DNA of 64,000 bases from Microbacterium timonense. Lineage in GTDB: Bacteria > Actinomycetota > Actinomycetes > Actinomycetales > Microbacteriaceae. Numbering within the stretch: the stretch's first letter is position 1; every line of letters starts with the position of its first letter. Below are positions 10,694 through 20,694 of this stretch, one piece after another. Location: the NCBI RefSeq assembly GCF_900292075.1, contig NZ_OLMV01000006.1, positions 124,001 to 188,000 of the forward strand, read 5' to 3'. The translations under genes were made by a program, and so were the position numbers. The notes under the pieces are model-generated. The model did no database searches and was not told the origin of the DNA. It was given only the letters and a program-made list of their open reading frames with translations.

Positions 10694-11626
10694 TCAGCGG
10701 ACCAGATGCCGCCCCTGAGCGACGGCACGCATGATGAGCTCCTGCACCTCGTGCCATCGGTCGACGACGTCCCCGTATCCCACCCTGATCACGTGGTAGC
10801 CCATGAGCATCAGCGCGGCGTCGTGGGCGTTGTCGGCCTCACGCTGGGCTCCGACATGGTGCCCGCCGTCGATCTGCAGGACCAGCCGATCGCCGATGAG
10901 CAGGTCGACGCGGTGTCCCGCGATCCAGACCTGCCGTCGCAGCGGAAGTCCCATCCACAGCAGCCGCGGCACCACGAGCGTCTCCAGGCCCGAGTCCGAG
11001 AAGATGCCGGCCTCGGCGAGCAGTCGCCGTGCGGCCGGCGGCAGCGCATACTGCGAAAGCGTGTGCCGATCGGCCCTGCCGGCGCGCAGCGCGGACTCCC
11101 ACACCACGAGAGCCTCTTCGTACGGAAGGCACGTCGCGACGAGTGCCAGGACGTTCTCGATCCCGTCGACGAGATCGTGCGGATGCCTCGGCACGAGCGG
11201 CTTCGCCCAGTGCACGTGCGCGTTCGTCATCCCGGCGCGCCCCGAATGCGGCCGCGCGGCGACGTGATGCCGGTCGTCGTGCCGGAGGACGAACAGGCCG
11301 AGGCGGCGCGCCTGCGTGACACAGGTGAGGACGACCCCGCGCTTCGCGGCGGCCAGCAGCATCCGGTCCGCGGACGGCAGGGCCACCCAGCCGTTGCGCA
11401 CCCGCATGACAGCGCCGTCGGCGACCGCACTGTCGAGCGCGCGTCGCGAGTGGCCCGCGTCACGCAGGGCGGTGGTCGGAGCGATCCCGGCGCGCGCAGC
11501 GAGCGTCTCGACGAGCGCCGCCCGGCGCGCCCGCTGTCGCGCGATGACGGTGGGCAGCATGTCGTCCACTGTGGCGGTGGCGCTCGCCCCGCGTGCCGCG
11601 GCGGGGGACGGATGTGGATGACCCAT
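10694..11626 (-). CDS. AbiEi/DUF559-like protein (winged helix plus nuclease-like fold)
   Basis: The protein is 310 residues, or 288 if the Met at 11560 is the start. The N-terminal half (ALRDAGHSRRALDSAVADG...VRNGWVALP) resembles the AbiEi-type winged helix found in type IV antitoxins. The C-terminal half (SGLETLVVPRLL...VDLLIGDRLVLQIDGGHH) resembles the DUF559/Vsr-like nuclease fold, with Glu and Asp positions that could bind metal. Such proteins are very common and often solitary in Microbacteriaceae; no AbiEii-like toxin is nearby. It is convergent with tuf. A second member is at 26322-27281. The function is unproven. Confidence 0.7.
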   Translation of the reverse strand: MGHPHPSPAAARGASATATVDDMLPTVIARQRARRAALVETLAARAGIAPTTALRDAGHSRRALDSAVADGAVMRVRNGWVALPSADRMLLAAAKRGVVLTCVTQARRLGLFVLRHDDRHHVAARPHSGRAGMTNAHVHWAKPLVPRHPHDLVDGIENVLALVATCLPYEEALVVWESALRAGRADRHTLSQYALPPAARRLLAEAGIFSDSGLETLVVPRLLWMGLPLRRQVWIAGHRVDLLIGDRLVLQIDGGHHVGAQREADNAHDAALMLMGYHVIRVGYGDVVDRWHEVQELIMRAVAQGRHLVR

Positions 11627-11882
11627 GAAGCGGCTTCATTGGGGAGGAATCGTGTGCGCCTCGATGCCCGACTCGCTGTCAACGCACACGGACGGATGGG
11701 CGGTCTCGGGTACGCGCCGGGAGGATCTGTGCCCGGTCGGAGGATGCCTCGGCGCAAGCTCTCCGCTACTCGAGCACTTCTCCTCCCGGCGTGTACGTTG
11801 CCTTGCCGCAGGGGTGTCGCGGACGGGCGCCTCACGACAGAATTGCGTGAAGCCTCTGCCGGGGGCCGGAGAAGGAGCGGAT

Positions 11883-12098
11883 ATGGGTATCGATGACCTC
11901 GTGAACCAGGGCAAGGAGTTCCTGGAGCAGAACAAGGACAAGATCCAGGACGTGATCACGTCCGAACAGGCCGAGAACGTGAGCGACAGTGCGCTCGATG
12001 CCGCGGCGGACTTCGTGAAGAAGGTCGCGCCCGACAGCATCGATCAGCATGTGGACGGCGTCCGCGACAGCATCGACAAGGCGGTCGGCAACCAATAG
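11883..12098 (+). CDS. Small MT0933/Rv0909-like antitoxin-family protein
   Basis: A 71-residue acidic, alanine-rich, helical protein (MGIDDLVNQGKEFLEQNKDK...) that resembles the MT0933-like antitoxin family, whose members are short amphipathic helices with many Lys and Asp residues. The ATG at 11883 is supported by gaaggag a few bases upstream; a longer in-frame extension lacks family character. No toxin gene is adjacent, so the antitoxin label is family-based only. It precedes the S10 operon promoter by about 100 bases and is probably transcribed separately. Confidence 0.65.
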   Translation: MGIDDLVNQGKEFLEQNKDKIQDVITSEQAENVSDSALDAAADFVKKVAPDSIDQHVDGVRDSIDKAVGNQ

Positions 12099-12565
12099 GC
12101 GGTCGCAGCGCACGTCGACGGAGCGGCTCGGGCGTCGGGCCGCTTCGCCGTGCCAGGCCTGGGAAACGGCCGAGAGGCGAGAAGGGCGACACGCCCGAGT
12201 TTGCGACACGCCCGGGCTGCACGTAGACTAGTGAGGTTCCACATTCCGGCGCCCCTCTTGGCGTGCGCCGGATCACTGCCAGGGCAGTGCATAGGCAGCG
12301 CGACGCGCAGGGTCCTAGGCCGCGGGCAGCAGAACCACCACATCTCGAATCCACCCCTTGCGGAGCAGCGCTTCGCGCGCGGGCGGAGAACGGATGCCGG
12401 GAGCAGCGCTTCGGCGCGGCGCCCGGATTGACAGCAGAACAGCGGTGCAGCATCCCTCGACAAGCTCGGGAACCGAGCGGCCGCGAGGAGAAAGTGCCCC
12501 GGCGCGCGAGCGCCATGTGCGTCCAATGCCCGAGAGGTACGACGCGGAAAGAGAGTGAGCAGACA
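12099..12565 (+). other. S10 operon promoter region and leader
   Basis: This 467-base stretch contains no convincing gene. After the promoter at 12201-12229 there are about 330 bases of leader RNA. Within it a 7-bp stem (12246-12252 with 12265-12271) encloses the word cttggcgtg, and a second hairpin pairs 12274-12279 with 12284-12289. The rest is GC-rich, with a repeated gcagcgcttcg word (12364 and 12402 region). A long structured leader fits autogenous control by a ribosomal protein, as known for S10 operons elsewhere, but I cannot match it to a named leader. Confidence 0.6.
12201..12229 (+). promoter_or_regulatory. Probable promoter of the S10-spc operon
   Basis: TTGCGA (12201-12206) and TAGACT (12224-12229) are 17 bases apart, pointing toward rpsJ. 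The same -10 hexamer, TAGACT, is found before rplM at 42731. Confidence 0.75.
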
Positions 12566-12874
12566 ATGGCGGGACAGAAGATCCGCATTCGCCTGAAGTC
12601 GTACGACCACGAGGTCATCGACTCGTCGGCGCGCAAGATCGTCGACACCGTGACCCGTGCGGGCGCGACGGTCGTGGGCCCCGTGCCCCTTCCGACGGAG
12701 AAGAACGTGATCGCCGTGATCCGTTCTCCCCACAAGTACAAGGACAGCCGCGAGCACTTCGAGATGCGCACCCACAAGCGTCTGATCGACATCGTCGACC
12801 CGACGCCCAAGGCGGTCGACTCGCTCATGCGTCTGGACCTCCCGGCCGATGTGAACATCGAGATCAAGCTCTGA
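12566..12874 (+). CDS. rpsJ: 30S ribosomal protein S10
   Basis: The 102-residue product [19 protein letters not shown]... is a typical S10, with the [14 protein letters not shown] loop and the terminal ADVNIEIKL strand. S10 belongs to the 30S head and, as NusE, also serves in antitermination. The ATG at 12566 gives the family N-terminus; a longer in-frame extension upstream belongs to the leader. It is the first gene of a very long run of ribosomal protein genes and lies eight bases before rplC. Confidence 0.98.
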   Translation: MAGQKIRIRLKSYDHEVIDSSARKIVDTVTRAGATVVGPVPLPTEKNVIAVIRSPHKYKDSREHFEMRTHKRLIDIVDPTPKAVDSLMRLDLPADVNIEIKL

Positions 12875-12882
12875 GGTTCGAC

Positions 12883-13542
12883 ATGGCTGACATCAACAAC
12901 AAGGTTTCCAAGGGCCTGCTCGGCACCAAGCTCGGGATGACCCAGGTCTGGGACGAGAACGGCAAGCTCGTTCCCGTCACCGTCATCGAGGTCGCGCCGA
13001 ACGTGGTCACCCAGGTTCGCACGCCCGAGAAGGACGGCTACAAGGCCGTCCAGATCGCCTACGGTCAGATCGACCCCCGCAAGGTGAACAAGCCCCTCAC
13101 GGCCCACTTCGAGGCCGCGGGCGTCACGCCGCGCCGTCACCTCACCGAGATCCGCACCGCGGACGCTGCTGACTACTCACTCGGTCAGGAGCTCACGGTC
13201 GACGGAACGTTCGAGGCCGGCCAGCTGGTCGACGTGGTTGGCACCAGCAAGGGCAAGGGCACCGCGGGTGTCATGAAGCGCCACAACTTCAAGGGCGTCT
13301 CCGCCTCGCACGGTGCGCACCGCAACCACCGCAAGCCCGGTTCGATCGGCGCCTCGTCGACTCCGAGCCGCGTGTTCAAGGGCATGCGCATGGCCGGCCG
13401 TATGGGCGGCGAGCGCGTGACCGTCCTCAACCTCACGGTGCACGCCGTCGACGCCGAGAAGGGTCTGCTGCTCGTCAAGGGCGCCGTCCCCGGCGCGCGC
13501 GGCCGCATCGTCTACGTCCGCAACGCAGTGAAGGGTGCCTGA
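12883..13542 (+). CDS. rplC: 50S ribosomal protein L3
   Basis: This 219-residue L3 has the signature [13 protein letters not shown] near the N-terminus and the central loop [14 protein letters not shown]...[15 protein letters not shown], which reaches the peptidyl transferase centre. L3 is one of the first proteins bound in 50S assembly. The nominal start follows a short spacer after rpsJ. Gene order rpsJ-rplC-rplD-rplW-rplB is the classic S10 order. Confidence 0.98.
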   Translation: MADINNKVSKGLLGTKLGMTQVWDENGKLVPVTVIEVAPNVVTQVRTPEKDGYKAVQIAYGQIDPRKVNKPLTAHFEAAGVTPRRHLTEIRTADAADYSLGQELTVDGTFEAGQLVDVVGTSKGKGTAGVMKRHNFKGVSASHGAHRNHRKPGSIGASSTPSRVFKGMRMAGRMGGERVTVLNLTVHAVDAEKGLLLVKGAVPGARGRIVYVRNAVKGA

Positions 13543-13546
13543 TCTC

Positions 13547-14209
13547 ATGGCTGACTCGACTCTCGCGCTCGACGTCGTGAAGGCAGACGGCAAGAAGGCC
13601 GGCTCCGTGGAGCTGCCCGCCGCCCTGTTCGACGTCAAGACGAACATCCCGCTCATCCACCAGGTCGTCGTCGCGCAGCTCGCGGCGGCTCGCCAGGGCA
13701 CCCACTCGACGAAGCGTCGCGGTGAGGTTTCGGGCGCCGGCCGCAAGCCCTTCAAGCAGAAGGGCACGGGTAACGCCCGCCAGGGCTCGATCCGCGCGCC
13801 GCAGATGACCGGCGGTGGCATCGTGCACGGCCCGAAGCCGCGCGACTACTCGCAGCGCACCCCCAAGAAGATGATCGCGGCCGCGCTCCTCGGCGCGCTG
13901 AGCGACCGCGCTCGCGGCGAGCGTCTCCACGTGGTGGAGTCGTTCGGCATCGAGGGTGCCCCGTCGACGAAGGCCGCCGCGGCGGTCCTCAGCGGTCTCG
14001 GCGCCACCAAGAACGTCCTCGTGGTCGTGGACCGCTCCGACGACATCAGCGTCCTGAGCGTCCGCAACCTGGCCTTCGCGCACGTGCTGCCGTTCGACCA
14101 GCTCAACGCCTACGACGTGCTCGTCTCGGACGACATCGTCTTCACCAAGGCCGCCTACGACGCCTTCGTCGCGTCGAAGACCGCCGCCACCGAGGAGGCC
14201 TCGGCATGA
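13547..14209 (+). CDS. rplD: 50S ribosomal protein L4
   Basis: A 220-residue L4 with the conserved exit-tunnel loop [19 protein letters not shown] followed by [14 protein letters not shown]. The ATG at 13547 is chosen over an in-frame GTG at 13535 that lies inside rplC. L4 can repress its own operon in some bacteria. The C-terminal [12 protein letters not shown] tail is acidic and alanine-rich. The stop overlaps the rplW start (ATGA). Confidence 0.98.
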   Translation: MADSTLALDVVKADGKKAGSVELPAALFDVKTNIPLIHQVVVAQLAAARQGTHSTKRRGEVSGAGRKPFKQKGTGNARQGSIRAPQMTGGGIVHGPKPRDYSQRTPKKMIAAALLGALSDRARGERLHVVESFGIEGAPSTKAAAAVLSGLGATKNVLVVVDRSDDISVLSVRNLAFAHVLPFDQLNAYDVLVSDDIVFTKAAYDAFVASKTAATEEASA

Positions 14210-14541
14210 CCGCCGCGAGCATCAACGGCCAGACAGGCCGATCTGTCCCCGTAAACAAGGACCCGCGCGACATCATCCTCAAGCCGGTCGTTTCGGAGAA
14301 GAGCTACGGGCTCATCGACGAGGGCAAGTACACCTTCCTCGTGGACCCCCGCGCCTCGAAGACCGAGATCAAGCTGGCGATCGAGAAGATCTTCGGCGTC
14401 AAGGTCGCCGCGGTCAACACGCTCAACCGCGCGGGCAAGGCCCGCCGCACCCGCTTCGGCACCGGCAAGCGCAAGGACACAAAGCGCGCCATCGTGACCC
14501 TGAAGTCGGGCACCATCGACATCTTCACGGCAGTCGGCTGA
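14206..14541 (+). CDS. rplW: 50S ribosomal protein L23
   Basis: The 111-residue protein contains [17 protein letters not shown] and [14 protein letters not shown], typical for L23, which sits at the exit tunnel and docks trigger factor and SRP. An N-terminal extension of about 15 residues ([16 protein letters not shown]) precedes the family core; a GTG just upstream of KDPRD could give a shorter form. The start overlaps rplD by four bases, implying coupling. Confidence 0.97.
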   Translation: MTAASINGQTGRSVPVNKDPRDIILKPVVSEKSYGLIDEGKYTFLVDPRASKTEIKLAIEKIFGVKVAAVNTLNRAGKARRTRFGTGKRKDTKRAIVTLKSGTIDIFTAVG

Positions 14542-14565
14542 CGGTCGGGATAGAGGACTAGAGAT

Positions 14566-15405
14566 ATGGCTATTCGCAAGTACAAGCCCACGACCCCGGG
14601 TCGCCGCGGCTCGTCGGTGGCCGACTTCGCCGAGATCACCCGATCGACGCCCGAGAAGTCGCTCCTCCGCCCGCTCGCCAAGACCGGTGGCCGCAACAAC
14701 CAGGGCCGCATCACCACCCGCCACATCGGCGGTGGGCACAAGCGCCAGTACCGCGTCATCGACTTCCGTCGCAACGACAAGGACGGCATCAACGCCAAGG
14801 TCGCCCACATCGAGTACGACCCCAACCGCACCGCGCGCATCGCGCTGCTGCACTACTTCGACGGCGAGAAGCGCTACATCCTCGCGCCGAACAAGCTGCA
14901 GCAGGGCGACATCGTGGAGTCGGGTCCGTCGGCCGACATCAAGCCGGGCAACAACCTGCCGCTGAAGAACATCCCCACCGGTACCGTGGTGCACGCCATC
15001 GAGCTGCGTCCCGGCGGCGGTGCGAAGCTGGCGCGCTCGGCCGGAGCGTCGGTGCGTCTGGTCGCCAAGGACGGCCCGTACGCGCAGCTGCGTCTGCCTT
15101 CGGGCGAGATCCGCAACGTCGACGCGCGCTGCCGCGCGACCGTCGGCGAGGTCGGCAACGCCGAGCAGTCGAACATCAACTGGGGCAAGGCCGGCCGCAA
15201 GCGCTGGAAGGGCGTCCGCCCGACCGTCCGCGGTGTCGCGATGAACCCGGTCGACCACCCGCACGGTGGTGGTGAGGGCAAGACGTCCGGTGGTCGTCAC
15301 CCGGTTTCGCCGTGGGGTCAGCCTGAGGGCCGCACCCGCCACGCGAACAAGGAAAGCGACAAGTACATCGTCCGTCGTCGCAACGCCGGCAAGAAGCGGA
15401 AGTAG
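14566..15405 (+). CDS. rplB: 50S ribosomal protein L2
   Basis: This 279-residue L2 has [17 protein letters not shown] at the start, the [15 protein letters not shown] block, and the universal [18 protein letters not shown] motif whose His is close to the peptidyl transferase centre. It ends in [14 protein letters not shown]. It is located between rplW and rpsS as expected. A ggactagag-like ribosome site precedes the ATG. Confidence 0.98.
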   Translation: MAIRKYKPTTPGRRGSSVADFAEITRSTPEKSLLRPLAKTGGRNNQGRITTRHIGGGHKRQYRVIDFRRNDKDGINAKVAHIEYDPNRTARIALLHYFDGEKRYILAPNKLQQGDIVESGPSADIKPGNNLPLKNIPTGTVVHAIELRPGGGAKLARSAGASVRLVAKDGPYAQLRLPSGEIRNVDARCRATVGEVGNAEQSNINWGKAGRKRWKGVRPTVRGVAMNPVDHPHGGGEGKTSGGRHPVSPWGQPEGRTRHANKESDKYIVRRRNAGKKRK

Positions 15406-15417
15406 GAGTAGAGGAAG

Positions 15418-15699
15418 ATGCCTCGCAGCCTTAAGAAGGGCCCCTTCGTCGACGAGCACCTGCTTCGCAAGGTCGTCGTCCAGAACGAAGCCGGCACCAA
15501 GAACGTCATCAAGACCTGGTCGCGCCGTTCGATGATCATCCCGGCCATGCTGGGTCACACCATCGCCGTGCACGACGGTCGCAAGCACATCCCCGTGTTC
15601 GTGACCGAGACCATGGTCGGCCACAAGCTGGGCGAGTTCGCGCCCACCCGTACCTTCCGCGGCCACGTGAAGGACGACAAGAAGGGCCGCCGCCGCTGA
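15418..15699 (+). CDS. rpsS: 30S ribosomal protein S19
   Basis: A 93-residue S19 ([19 protein letters not shown]...) with the conserved [20 protein letters not shown] block and the C-terminal [15 protein letters not shown]19 forms a complex with S13 in the 30S head and contacts the P-site tRNA. It lies 12 bases downstream of rplB and 22 bases before rplV. Confidence 0.98.
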   Translation: MPRSLKKGPFVDEHLLRKVVVQNEAGTKNVIKTWSRRSMIIPAMLGHTIAVHDGRKHIPVFVTETMVGHKLGEFAPTRTFRGHVKDDKKGRRR

Positions 15700-15721
15700 C
15701 GCGGGGGCAGAGGAGAGAGAA

Positions 15722-16120
15722 ATGGTGGAGTCCATCGCACGCGTGCGACACATCCGCGTGACCCCTCAGAAGGCTCGTCGTGTCGTCGCGCTCATCAAGG
15801 GCAAGCAGGCTGAGGAGGCCCTAGCCATCCTCAAGTTCGCGCCGCAGGGTGCGAGCGAGCCGATCTACAAGCTCGTCGCCTCGGCGATCGCGAACGCTCG
15901 CGTGAAGGCCGACAAGGACGGCGAGTACCTGGACGAGCAGGACCTGTACGTGAAGAACGCGTACGTCGACGAGGGCACGACGCTCAAGCGTTTCCAGCCC
16001 CGCGCGCAGGGTCGTGCGTTCCAGATCAAGAAGCGCACCAGCCACATCACCGTCGTGCTCTCGACCCCCGAGGTCGCTGAGGCGGCGCCGGCTGCCAAGA
16101 CCAAGAAGGCGAGCAAGTAA
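15722..16120 (+). CDS. rplV: 50S ribosomal protein L22
   Basis: The 132-residue L22 begins [22 protein letters not shown] and holds the beta-hairpin region ([19 protein letters not shown]) that lines the exit tunnel near the macrolide site. A short Ala/Lys tail ([14 protein letters not shown]) extends beyond the usual end. Its TAA stop overlaps the rpsC ATG by one base. Confidence 0.98.
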   Translation: MVESIARVRHIRVTPQKARRVVALIKGKQAEEALAILKFAPQGASEPIYKLVASAIANARVKADKDGEYLDEQDLYVKNAYVDEGTTLKRFQPRAQGRAFQIKKRTSHITVVLSTPEVAEAAPAAKTKKASK

Positions 16121-16893
16121 TGGGACAGAAGGTCAACCCGTACGGCTTCCGCCTCGGCATCACCACGGACCACGTGTCGCGTTGGTTCTCGGACTCGACG
16201 AAGCCCGGACAGCGCTACGCCGACTACGTGGCCGAGGACATCAAGATCCGTCGTCTGCTGACGACGTCGCTTGACCGCGCCGGCGTCAGCAACATCGAGA
16301 TCGAGCGCACCCGTGACCGCGTTCGCGTCGACATCCACACCGCCCGCCCGGGCATCGTGATCGGTCGCCGCGGCGCCGAGGCCGAGCGCATCCGCGCCGA
16401 CCTCGAGAAGCTCACCGGCAAGCAGATCCAGCTGAACATCCTCGAGGTGAAGAACCCCGAGGCCGACGCCCAGCTCGTCGCGCAGGGCATCGCCGAGCAG
16501 CTCACCGCTCGTGTGGCGTTCCGCCGCGCGATGCGCAAGGGCCTGCAGGGCGCGCAGCGCGCCGGCGCCAAGGGCGTCCGCATCCAGGTCTCCGGCCGCC
16601 TCGGCGGCGCCGAGATGAGCCGCTCGGAGTTCTACCGCGAGGGTCGTGTGCCGCTGCACACGCTGCGCGCGAACATCGACTACGGCTTCTACGAGGCGAA
16701 GACCACCTTCGGCCGCATCGGCGTGAAGGTGTGGATCTACAAGGGCGACCTGACCAACAAGGAGCTCGCTCGCGAGCAGGCCAACCAGAAGCCGGCGCGT
16801 GAGCGCGGCGACCGTCGTGGCCCCCGTGGCGACCGCGGCGACCGTGGCGACCGCCGCAACGAGGCCCCCGTGGCAGAAGGAGCGTCGGCGTAA
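16120..16893 (+). CDS. rpsC: 30S ribosomal protein S3
   Basis: The 257-residue S3 starts [18 protein letters not shown]. It has the KH domain GxxG region ([12 protein letters not shown]) and the C-terminal domain [25 protein letters not shown]3 helps unwind mRNA at the entry channel. After the family core there is a 35-residue tail rich in Arg, Gly and Asp ([18 protein letters not shown]), probably disordered and able to bind RNA. It is coupled by single-base overlaps to rplV and rplP. Confidence 0.98.
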   Translation: MGQKVNPYGFRLGITTDHVSRWFSDSTKPGQRYADYVAEDIKIRRLLTTSLDRAGVSNIEIERTRDRVRVDIHTARPGIVIGRRGAEAERIRADLEKLTGKQIQLNILEVKNPEADAQLVAQGIAEQLTARVAFRRAMRKGLQGAQRAGAKGVRIQVSGRLGGAEMSRSEFYREGRVPLHTLRANIDYGFYEAKTTFGRIGVKVWIYKGDLTNKELAREQANQKPARERGDRRGPRGDRGDRGDRRNEAPVAEGASA

Positions 16894-17312
16894 TGCTCAT
16901 CCCCCGCAAGGTCAAGTACCGCAAGCAGCACCACCCCGGCCGCAGCGGCCAGGCCACCGGCGGCACGAAGGTCTCCTTCGGCGAGTTCGGCATCCAGGCC
17001 CTCACGCCCGCGTACGTGACGAACCGTCAGATCGAGTCCGCTCGTATCGCGATGACCCGTCACATCAAGCGTGGCGGCAAGGTGTGGATCAACATCTACC
17101 CCGACCGTCCGCTCACCAAGAAGCCGGCCGAGACCCGCATGGGTTCCGGTAAGGGCTCGCCGGAGTGGTGGGTCGCCAACGTCAAGCCGGGTCGCGTCCT
17201 CTTCGAGGTCGCCGGCGTCAACGAGCAGCTGGCTCGCGAGGCGCTGACCCGTGCCATCCACAAGCTGCCGCTGAAGGCACGCATCATCAAGCGCGAGGAG
17301 GGCGACGCGTAA
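16893..17312 (+). CDS. rplP: 50S ribosomal protein L16
   Basis: A 139-residue L16 with [19 protein letters not shown] and the [23 protein letters not shown] block, whose residues approach the tRNA acceptor arm. L16 is a late 50S assembly protein needed for peptidyl transfer. Start and stop overlap the neighbouring genes by one base each (TAATG junctions), suggesting reinitiation through rpsC-rplP-rpmC. Confidence 0.98.
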   Translation: MLIPRKVKYRKQHHPGRSGQATGGTKVSFGEFGIQALTPAYVTNRQIESARIAMTRHIKRGGKVWINIYPDRPLTKKPAETRMGSGKGSPEWWVANVKPGRVLFEVAGVNEQLAREALTRAIHKLPLKARIIKREEGDA

Positions 17313-17626
17313 TGGCGATCGGCACCAAGACGCTCGCGACGAGCGAGCTCGACACGTTCGAAGACCAGCGCCTCGTCGAGGAGCTGCGCAAGGCCAAGGA
17401 AGAGCTGTTCAACCTGCGCTTCCAGTCGGCCACCGGTCAGCTCGAGAGCCACGGCCGCATCCGTGCGGTCAAGCGCGACATCGCGCGGCTCTACACCGTG
17501 ATCCGCGAGCGCGAGCTCGGCATCCGTGCCACGCCCGCTCCGCTGGAGACCGCGACGAAGGCGAAGAAGACGAAGGCGAAGAAGTCCGATGAGGCTTCCG
17601 ACGCCGCGAAGGAAGAGGCCGAGTGA
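17312..17626 (+). CDS. rpmC: 50S ribosomal protein L29 with charged tail
   Basis: The L29 core (residues about 8-70) is recognised by [22 protein letters not shown] and the [12 protein letters not shown] helix. The product is 104 residues, longer than the usual 60-80, because a Lys/Ala/Glu tail ([22 protein letters not shown]) follows. The ATG at 17312 overlaps the rplP stop. L29 sits at the tunnel exit beside L23, so such a tail could contact nascent chains or chaperones; this is inference. Confidence 0.97.
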   Translation: MAIGTKTLATSELDTFEDQRLVEELRKAKEELFNLRFQSATGQLESHGRIRAVKRDIARLYTVIRERELGIRATPAPLETATKAKKTKAKKSDEASDAAKEEAE

Positions 17627-17940
17627 TGGCTGAGAAGAAGCAGGCCGCCGAGGTCGAGCACGCCGCGCACGACGTGCGTGACGAGAACGCCCGCGGCTAC
17701 CGCAAGGCGCGCCGCGGCTACGTCGTCAGCGACAAGATGGACAAGACCATCGTCGTCGAGGTCGAGGACCGCGTGAAGCACCCGCTGTACGGCAAGGTCA
17801 TCCGCCGGACCTCCAAGGTGAAGGCGCACGACGAGGGCAATACCGCCGGCATCGGCGACCTCGTCCTCATCAACGAGACCCGCCCGCTGAGCGCCACCAA
17901 GCGCTGGCGTCTGGTCGAGATCCTGGAGAAGGCCAAGTGA
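17626..17940 (+). CDS. rpsQ: 30S ribosomal protein S17
   Basis: The 104-residue S17 has the core [33 protein letters not shown] and ends with [12 protein letters not shown]. About 20 acidic or charged residues precede the core. The ATG at 17626 overlaps the rpmC stop (TGATG); a GTG three bases earlier is also possible. S17 is a primary 16S rRNA binder. It closes the S10 part of the run. Confidence 0.97.
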   Translation: MAEKKQAAEVEHAAHDVRDENARGYRKARRGYVVSDKMDKTIVVEVEDRVKHPLYGKVIRRTSKVKAHDEGNTAGIGDLVLINETRPLSATKRWRLVEILEKAK

Positions 17941-18305
17941 TTCAGAACGAGTCCCGCCTCAAGGTCGCCGACAACACGGGCGCCAAGGAGCTGCTCACCA
18001 TCCGCGTGCTCGGCGGCTCGAACCGCCGCTACGCGGGTCTGGGTGACATCATCGTGGCGACCGTCAAGGACGCGATCCCCGGCGGCAACGTCAAGAAGGG
18101 CGACGTGGTCAAGGCCGTCGTCGTCCGCACCGTCAAGCAGACCCGTCGCTCCGACGGCTCGTACATCAAGTTCGACGAGAACGCCGCCGTCATCCTGAAG
18201 AACGACGGGGAGCCCCGCGGCACCCGCATCTTCGGGCCGGTCGGCCGTGAGCTTCGCGACAAGAAGTTCATGAAGATCGTCTCGCTCGCACCGGAGGTGA
18301 TCTGA
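17937..18305 (+). CDS. rplN: 50S ribosomal protein L14
   Basis: A 122-residue L14 ([19 protein letters not shown]...) with the [15 protein letters not shown] and [11 protein letters not shown] blocks; it is full length for the family. The GTG start overlaps the rpsQ stop (GTGA), so the S10 and spc sections appear to be one transcription and translation unit. L14 forms a bridge to the 30S subunit. Confidence 0.98.
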   Translation: MIQNESRLKVADNTGAKELLTIRVLGGSNRRYAGLGDIIVATVKDAIPGGNVKKGDVVKAVVVRTVKQTRRSDGSYIKFDENAAVILKNDGEPRGTRIFGPVGRELRDKKFMKIVSLAPEVI

Positions 18306-18309
18306 CCCC

Positions 18310-18669
18310 ATGGCCAAGATCAAGAAGGGCGACCTGGTTCAGGTCATCACGGGCGCCAAGCCCGAGCGCGGCGGCGACCGCGGCAAGCAGGGCAAGGTCC
18401 TCGAGGTCCTTCCCGAGCAGAACCGCGTCATCGTCGAGGGCGTGAACTACGTCACCAAGCACAACCGCGTCGGCCAGTCGCAGCGCGGCACCAAGACGGG
18501 CGGCATCGAGACGATGGAAGCCCCGATCCACATCTCCAACGTCGCGCTCGTCGACCCCTCGACCAAGAAGCCGACGCGTGTCGGTCACCGTGTCGAGGAG
18601 CAGACGAAGGACGGCGTCAAGCGCACCGTCCGCGTGCGCTACGCGAAGAAGTCAGGCAAGGACCTCTGA
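18310..18669 (+). CDS. rplX: 50S ribosomal protein L24
   Basis: The 119-residue L24 carries the KOW motif ([33 protein letters not shown], here described by its ends) at residues 4-38 and the block [14 protein letters not shown]24 starts 50S assembly at the 5' end of 23S rRNA. It lies four bases after rplN and two bases before rplE. Confidence 0.98.
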   Translation: MAKIKKGDLVQVITGAKPERGGDRGKQGKVLEVLPEQNRVIVEGVNYVTKHNRVGQSQRGTKTGGIETMEAPIHISNVALVDPSTKKPTRVGHRVEEQTKDGVKRTVRVRYAKKSGKDL

Positions 18670-18671
18670 AT

Positions 18672-19259
18672 ATGAGCACCACCGCCCTCGAGACTGGCAA
18701 AATCCAGCCTCGTCTGAAGGCCAAGTACAACGCCGAGATCAAGAAGGCTCTGCAGGACGAGTTCGGCTACGCCAACGTCATGCAGATCCCGGGCCTGGTC
18801 AAGGTCGTTGTGAACACCGGTGTCGGCGAGGCCGCTCGCGACAGCAAGGTGATCGATGGCGCGGTCGACGACCTCACCAAGATCACCGGTCAGAAGCCGG
18901 TCGTCACGAAGGCCCGCAAGTCCATCGCGCAGTTCAAGCTGCGTGAGGGCCAGGCCATCGGCGCGCACGTCACCCTCCGCGGTGACCGCGCGTGGGAGTT
19001 CCTGGACCGCCTGGTCAACCTCGCCCTGCCCCGCATCCGCGACTTCCGCGGCCTGTCGGCCAAGCAGTTCGACGGGAACGGCAACTACACGTTCGGTCTC
19101 CAGGAGCAGTCGGTGTTCCACGAGATCAACCAGGACAAGATCGACCGCGTCCGCGGGTTCGACATCACCGTGGTGACGTCGGCGAAGACGGATGCCGAGG
19201 GCCGCGCCCTGCTGCGCGCGCTCGGCTTCCCGTTCAAGTCGGACGACGCCCAGGCGTAA
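18672..19259 (+). CDS. rplE: 50S ribosomal protein L5
   Basis: This 195-residue L5 binds 5S rRNA in the central protuberance. It has [34 protein letters not shown] and [20 protein letters not shown]. In many actinobacteria rpsN follows; here a 131-base gap with a hairpin follows instead, and then rpsH. Confidence 0.98.
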   Translation: MSTTALETGKIQPRLKAKYNAEIKKALQDEFGYANVMQIPGLVKVVVNTGVGEAARDSKVIDGAVDDLTKITGQKPVVTKARKSIAQFKLREGQAIGAHVTLRGDRAWEFLDRLVNLALPRIRDFRGLSAKQFDGNGNYTFGLQEQSVFHEINQDKIDRVRGFDITVVTSAKTDAEGRALLRALGFPFKSDDAQA

Positions 19260-19267
19260 TTCCTGAC

Positions 19268-19306
19268 GGATGCCGCGGCCGGCGCCGAGCGGCGGTCGCG
19301 GCATCC
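19268..19306 (+). terminator. GGATGCC-type hairpin after rplE
   Basis: A 10-bp perfect stem (19268-19277 with 19297-19306) encloses a 19-base GC-rich loop directly downstream of rplE, where rpsN would be expected. No T tract follows. It may attenuate or process the long spc transcript. Confidence 0.45.
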
Positions 19307-19390
19307 GATCCCACAACTGAACACCGCAATCATGGAAGGTCGTCTGTCGTGTAACGGCAGCCGATACCTCGTGAACAAAGGAATCAAGAA

Positions 19391-19789
19391 ATGACAATGA
19401 CAGACCCGGTCGCAGACATGCTGACCCGTCTGCGCAACGCCAACTCGGCGCACCACGACACCGTGTCGCTGCCGAGCTCGAAGCTCAAGACCCACATCGC
19501 CGAGATCCTCAAGCAGGAGGGCTACATCTCCTCCTGGGAGGTCAGCGACGCCCGTGTCGGCCAGACCCTCACGCTGACGCTGAAGTACGGCCCGAACCGC
19601 GAGCGGTCGATCGCCGGCATCAAGCGCGTCTCCAAGCCCGGCCTCCGCGTCTACGCGAAGTCCACCGAGATCCCCCGCGTGCTCGGCGGCCTCGGCGTCG
19701 CCATCCTGTCCACCTCCTCCGGTCTTCTCACCGACCGTCAGGCCGAGCAGAAGGGCGTGGGTGGGGAAGTCCTCGCCTACGTGTGGTGA
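19391..19789 (+). CDS. rpsH: 30S ribosomal protein S8
   Basis: A 132-residue S8 beginning [18 protein letters not shown], with the conserved [17 protein letters not shown] and [17 protein letters not shown] blocks. S8 is a primary 16S rRNA binder and, in E. coli, represses the spc operon. The first ATG is at 19391, and a second in-frame ATG at 19397 gives the common MTDPVAD start; aaagga lies upstream. It is six bases before rplF. Confidence 0.98.
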   Translation: MTMTDPVADMLTRLRNANSAHHDTVSLPSSKLKTHIAEILKQEGYISSWEVSDARVGQTLTLTLKYGPNRERSIAGIKRVSKPGLRVYAKSTEIPRVLGGLGVAILSTSSGLLTDRQAEQKGVGGEVLAYVW

Positions 19790-19795
19790 TCTGAC

Positions 19796-20332
19796 ATGTC
19801 GCGTATCGGTCGTCTCCCGATCGACATCCCCGCCGGTGTGACCGTCACGGTCGACGGGCAGGATGTCGCGGTCAAGGGCCCCAAGGGCGAGCTCGCGCTC
19901 ACCGTGGCCCGTCCCATCGAAGTCAAGGTCGAAGAGGGCCAGGTCATCGTGACCCGCCCCGACGACGAGCGCTCGTCGCGCTCGCTGCACGGCCTGACCC
20001 GCACGCTCATCAACAACAACATCATCGGTGTCACCCAGGGCTACTCCAAGGGCCTCGAGGTGGTCGGCACGGGTTACCGCGTCGCGCAGAAGGGCACGGC
20101 GGTCGAGTTCGCTCTCGGCTTCTCGCACCCCGTTCTCGTCGAGGCGCCGGCCGGCATCACGCTGACCGTCGAGGGCAACAACAAGCTCACGGTCTCGGGC
20201 ATCGACAAGCAGGCTGTCGGCGAGGCCGCGGCCAACATCCGCAAGATCCGCAAGCCCGAGCCGTACAAGGGCAAGGGTGTGCGCTACGCCGGCGAAGTCG
20301 TTCGGCGCAAGGCCGGAAAGGCTGGTAAGTAA
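19796..20332 (+). CDS. rplF: 50S ribosomal protein L6
   Basis: The 178-residue L6 starts [15 protein letters not shown] and contains two related L6 domains, with the second ending in the universal [19 protein letters not shown] signature. L6 supports the factor-binding region of the 50S. It is full length and placed as usual between rpsH and rplR. Confidence 0.98.
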   Translation: MSRIGRLPIDIPAGVTVTVDGQDVAVKGPKGELALTVARPIEVKVEEGQVIVTRPDDERSSRSLHGLTRTLINNNIIGVTQGYSKGLEVVGTGYRVAQKGTAVEFALGFSHPVLVEAPAGITLTVEGNNKLTVSGIDKQAVGEAAANIRKIRKPEPYKGKGVRYAGEVVRRKAGKAGK

Positions 20333-20334
20333 CC

Positions 20335-20694
20335 ATGGCCGTGAAGTCGAAGTCCGACGCGCGCGCGCGTCGTCACGCCCGCCTTCGCAAGAAGGTCGTC
20401 GGCACCCCCGAGCGTCCCCGCCTGGTCGTCACGCGCTCGTCGCGCCACGTATTCGTGCAGATCGTCGACGACAGCAAGGGCCACACGCTGGCCTCGGCGT
20501 CGACGCTCGAGAACGACCTGCGCGCGTCCGACGCTGACAAGACCGCCAAGGCCCGCAAGGTCGGCGAGCTCCTCGCCGAGCGCGCCAAGGCTGCCGGCGT
20601 CTCGGACGTCGTGTTCGACCGTGGCGGCAACCGCTACGCGGGCCGTGTCGCGGCGATCGCCGACGGCGCCCGCGAGGGAGGTCTGAACCTGTGA
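20335..20694 (+). CDS. rplR: 50S ribosomal protein L18
   Basis: A 119-residue L18 with the basic N-terminus [20 protein letters not shown] and the family ending [20 protein letters not shown]. It binds 5S rRNA together with L5. It lies two bases after rplF, and its stop overlaps the rpsE start (GTGA). Confidence 0.98.
   Translation: MAVKSKSDARARRHARLRKKVVGTPERPRLVVTRSSRHVFVQIVDDSKGHTLASASTLENDLRASDADKTAKARKVGELLAERAKAAGVSDVVFDRGGNRYAGRVAAIADGAREGGLNL

Noticed and set aside
19332-19394. A 20-codon reading frame ([20 protein letters not shown]) ending on the rpsH start, as a leader peptide or rpsN remnant
   Set aside because: No ribosome site precedes it and it lacks S14 zinc ligands or convincing S14 similarity; the stop/start overlap is probably chance.
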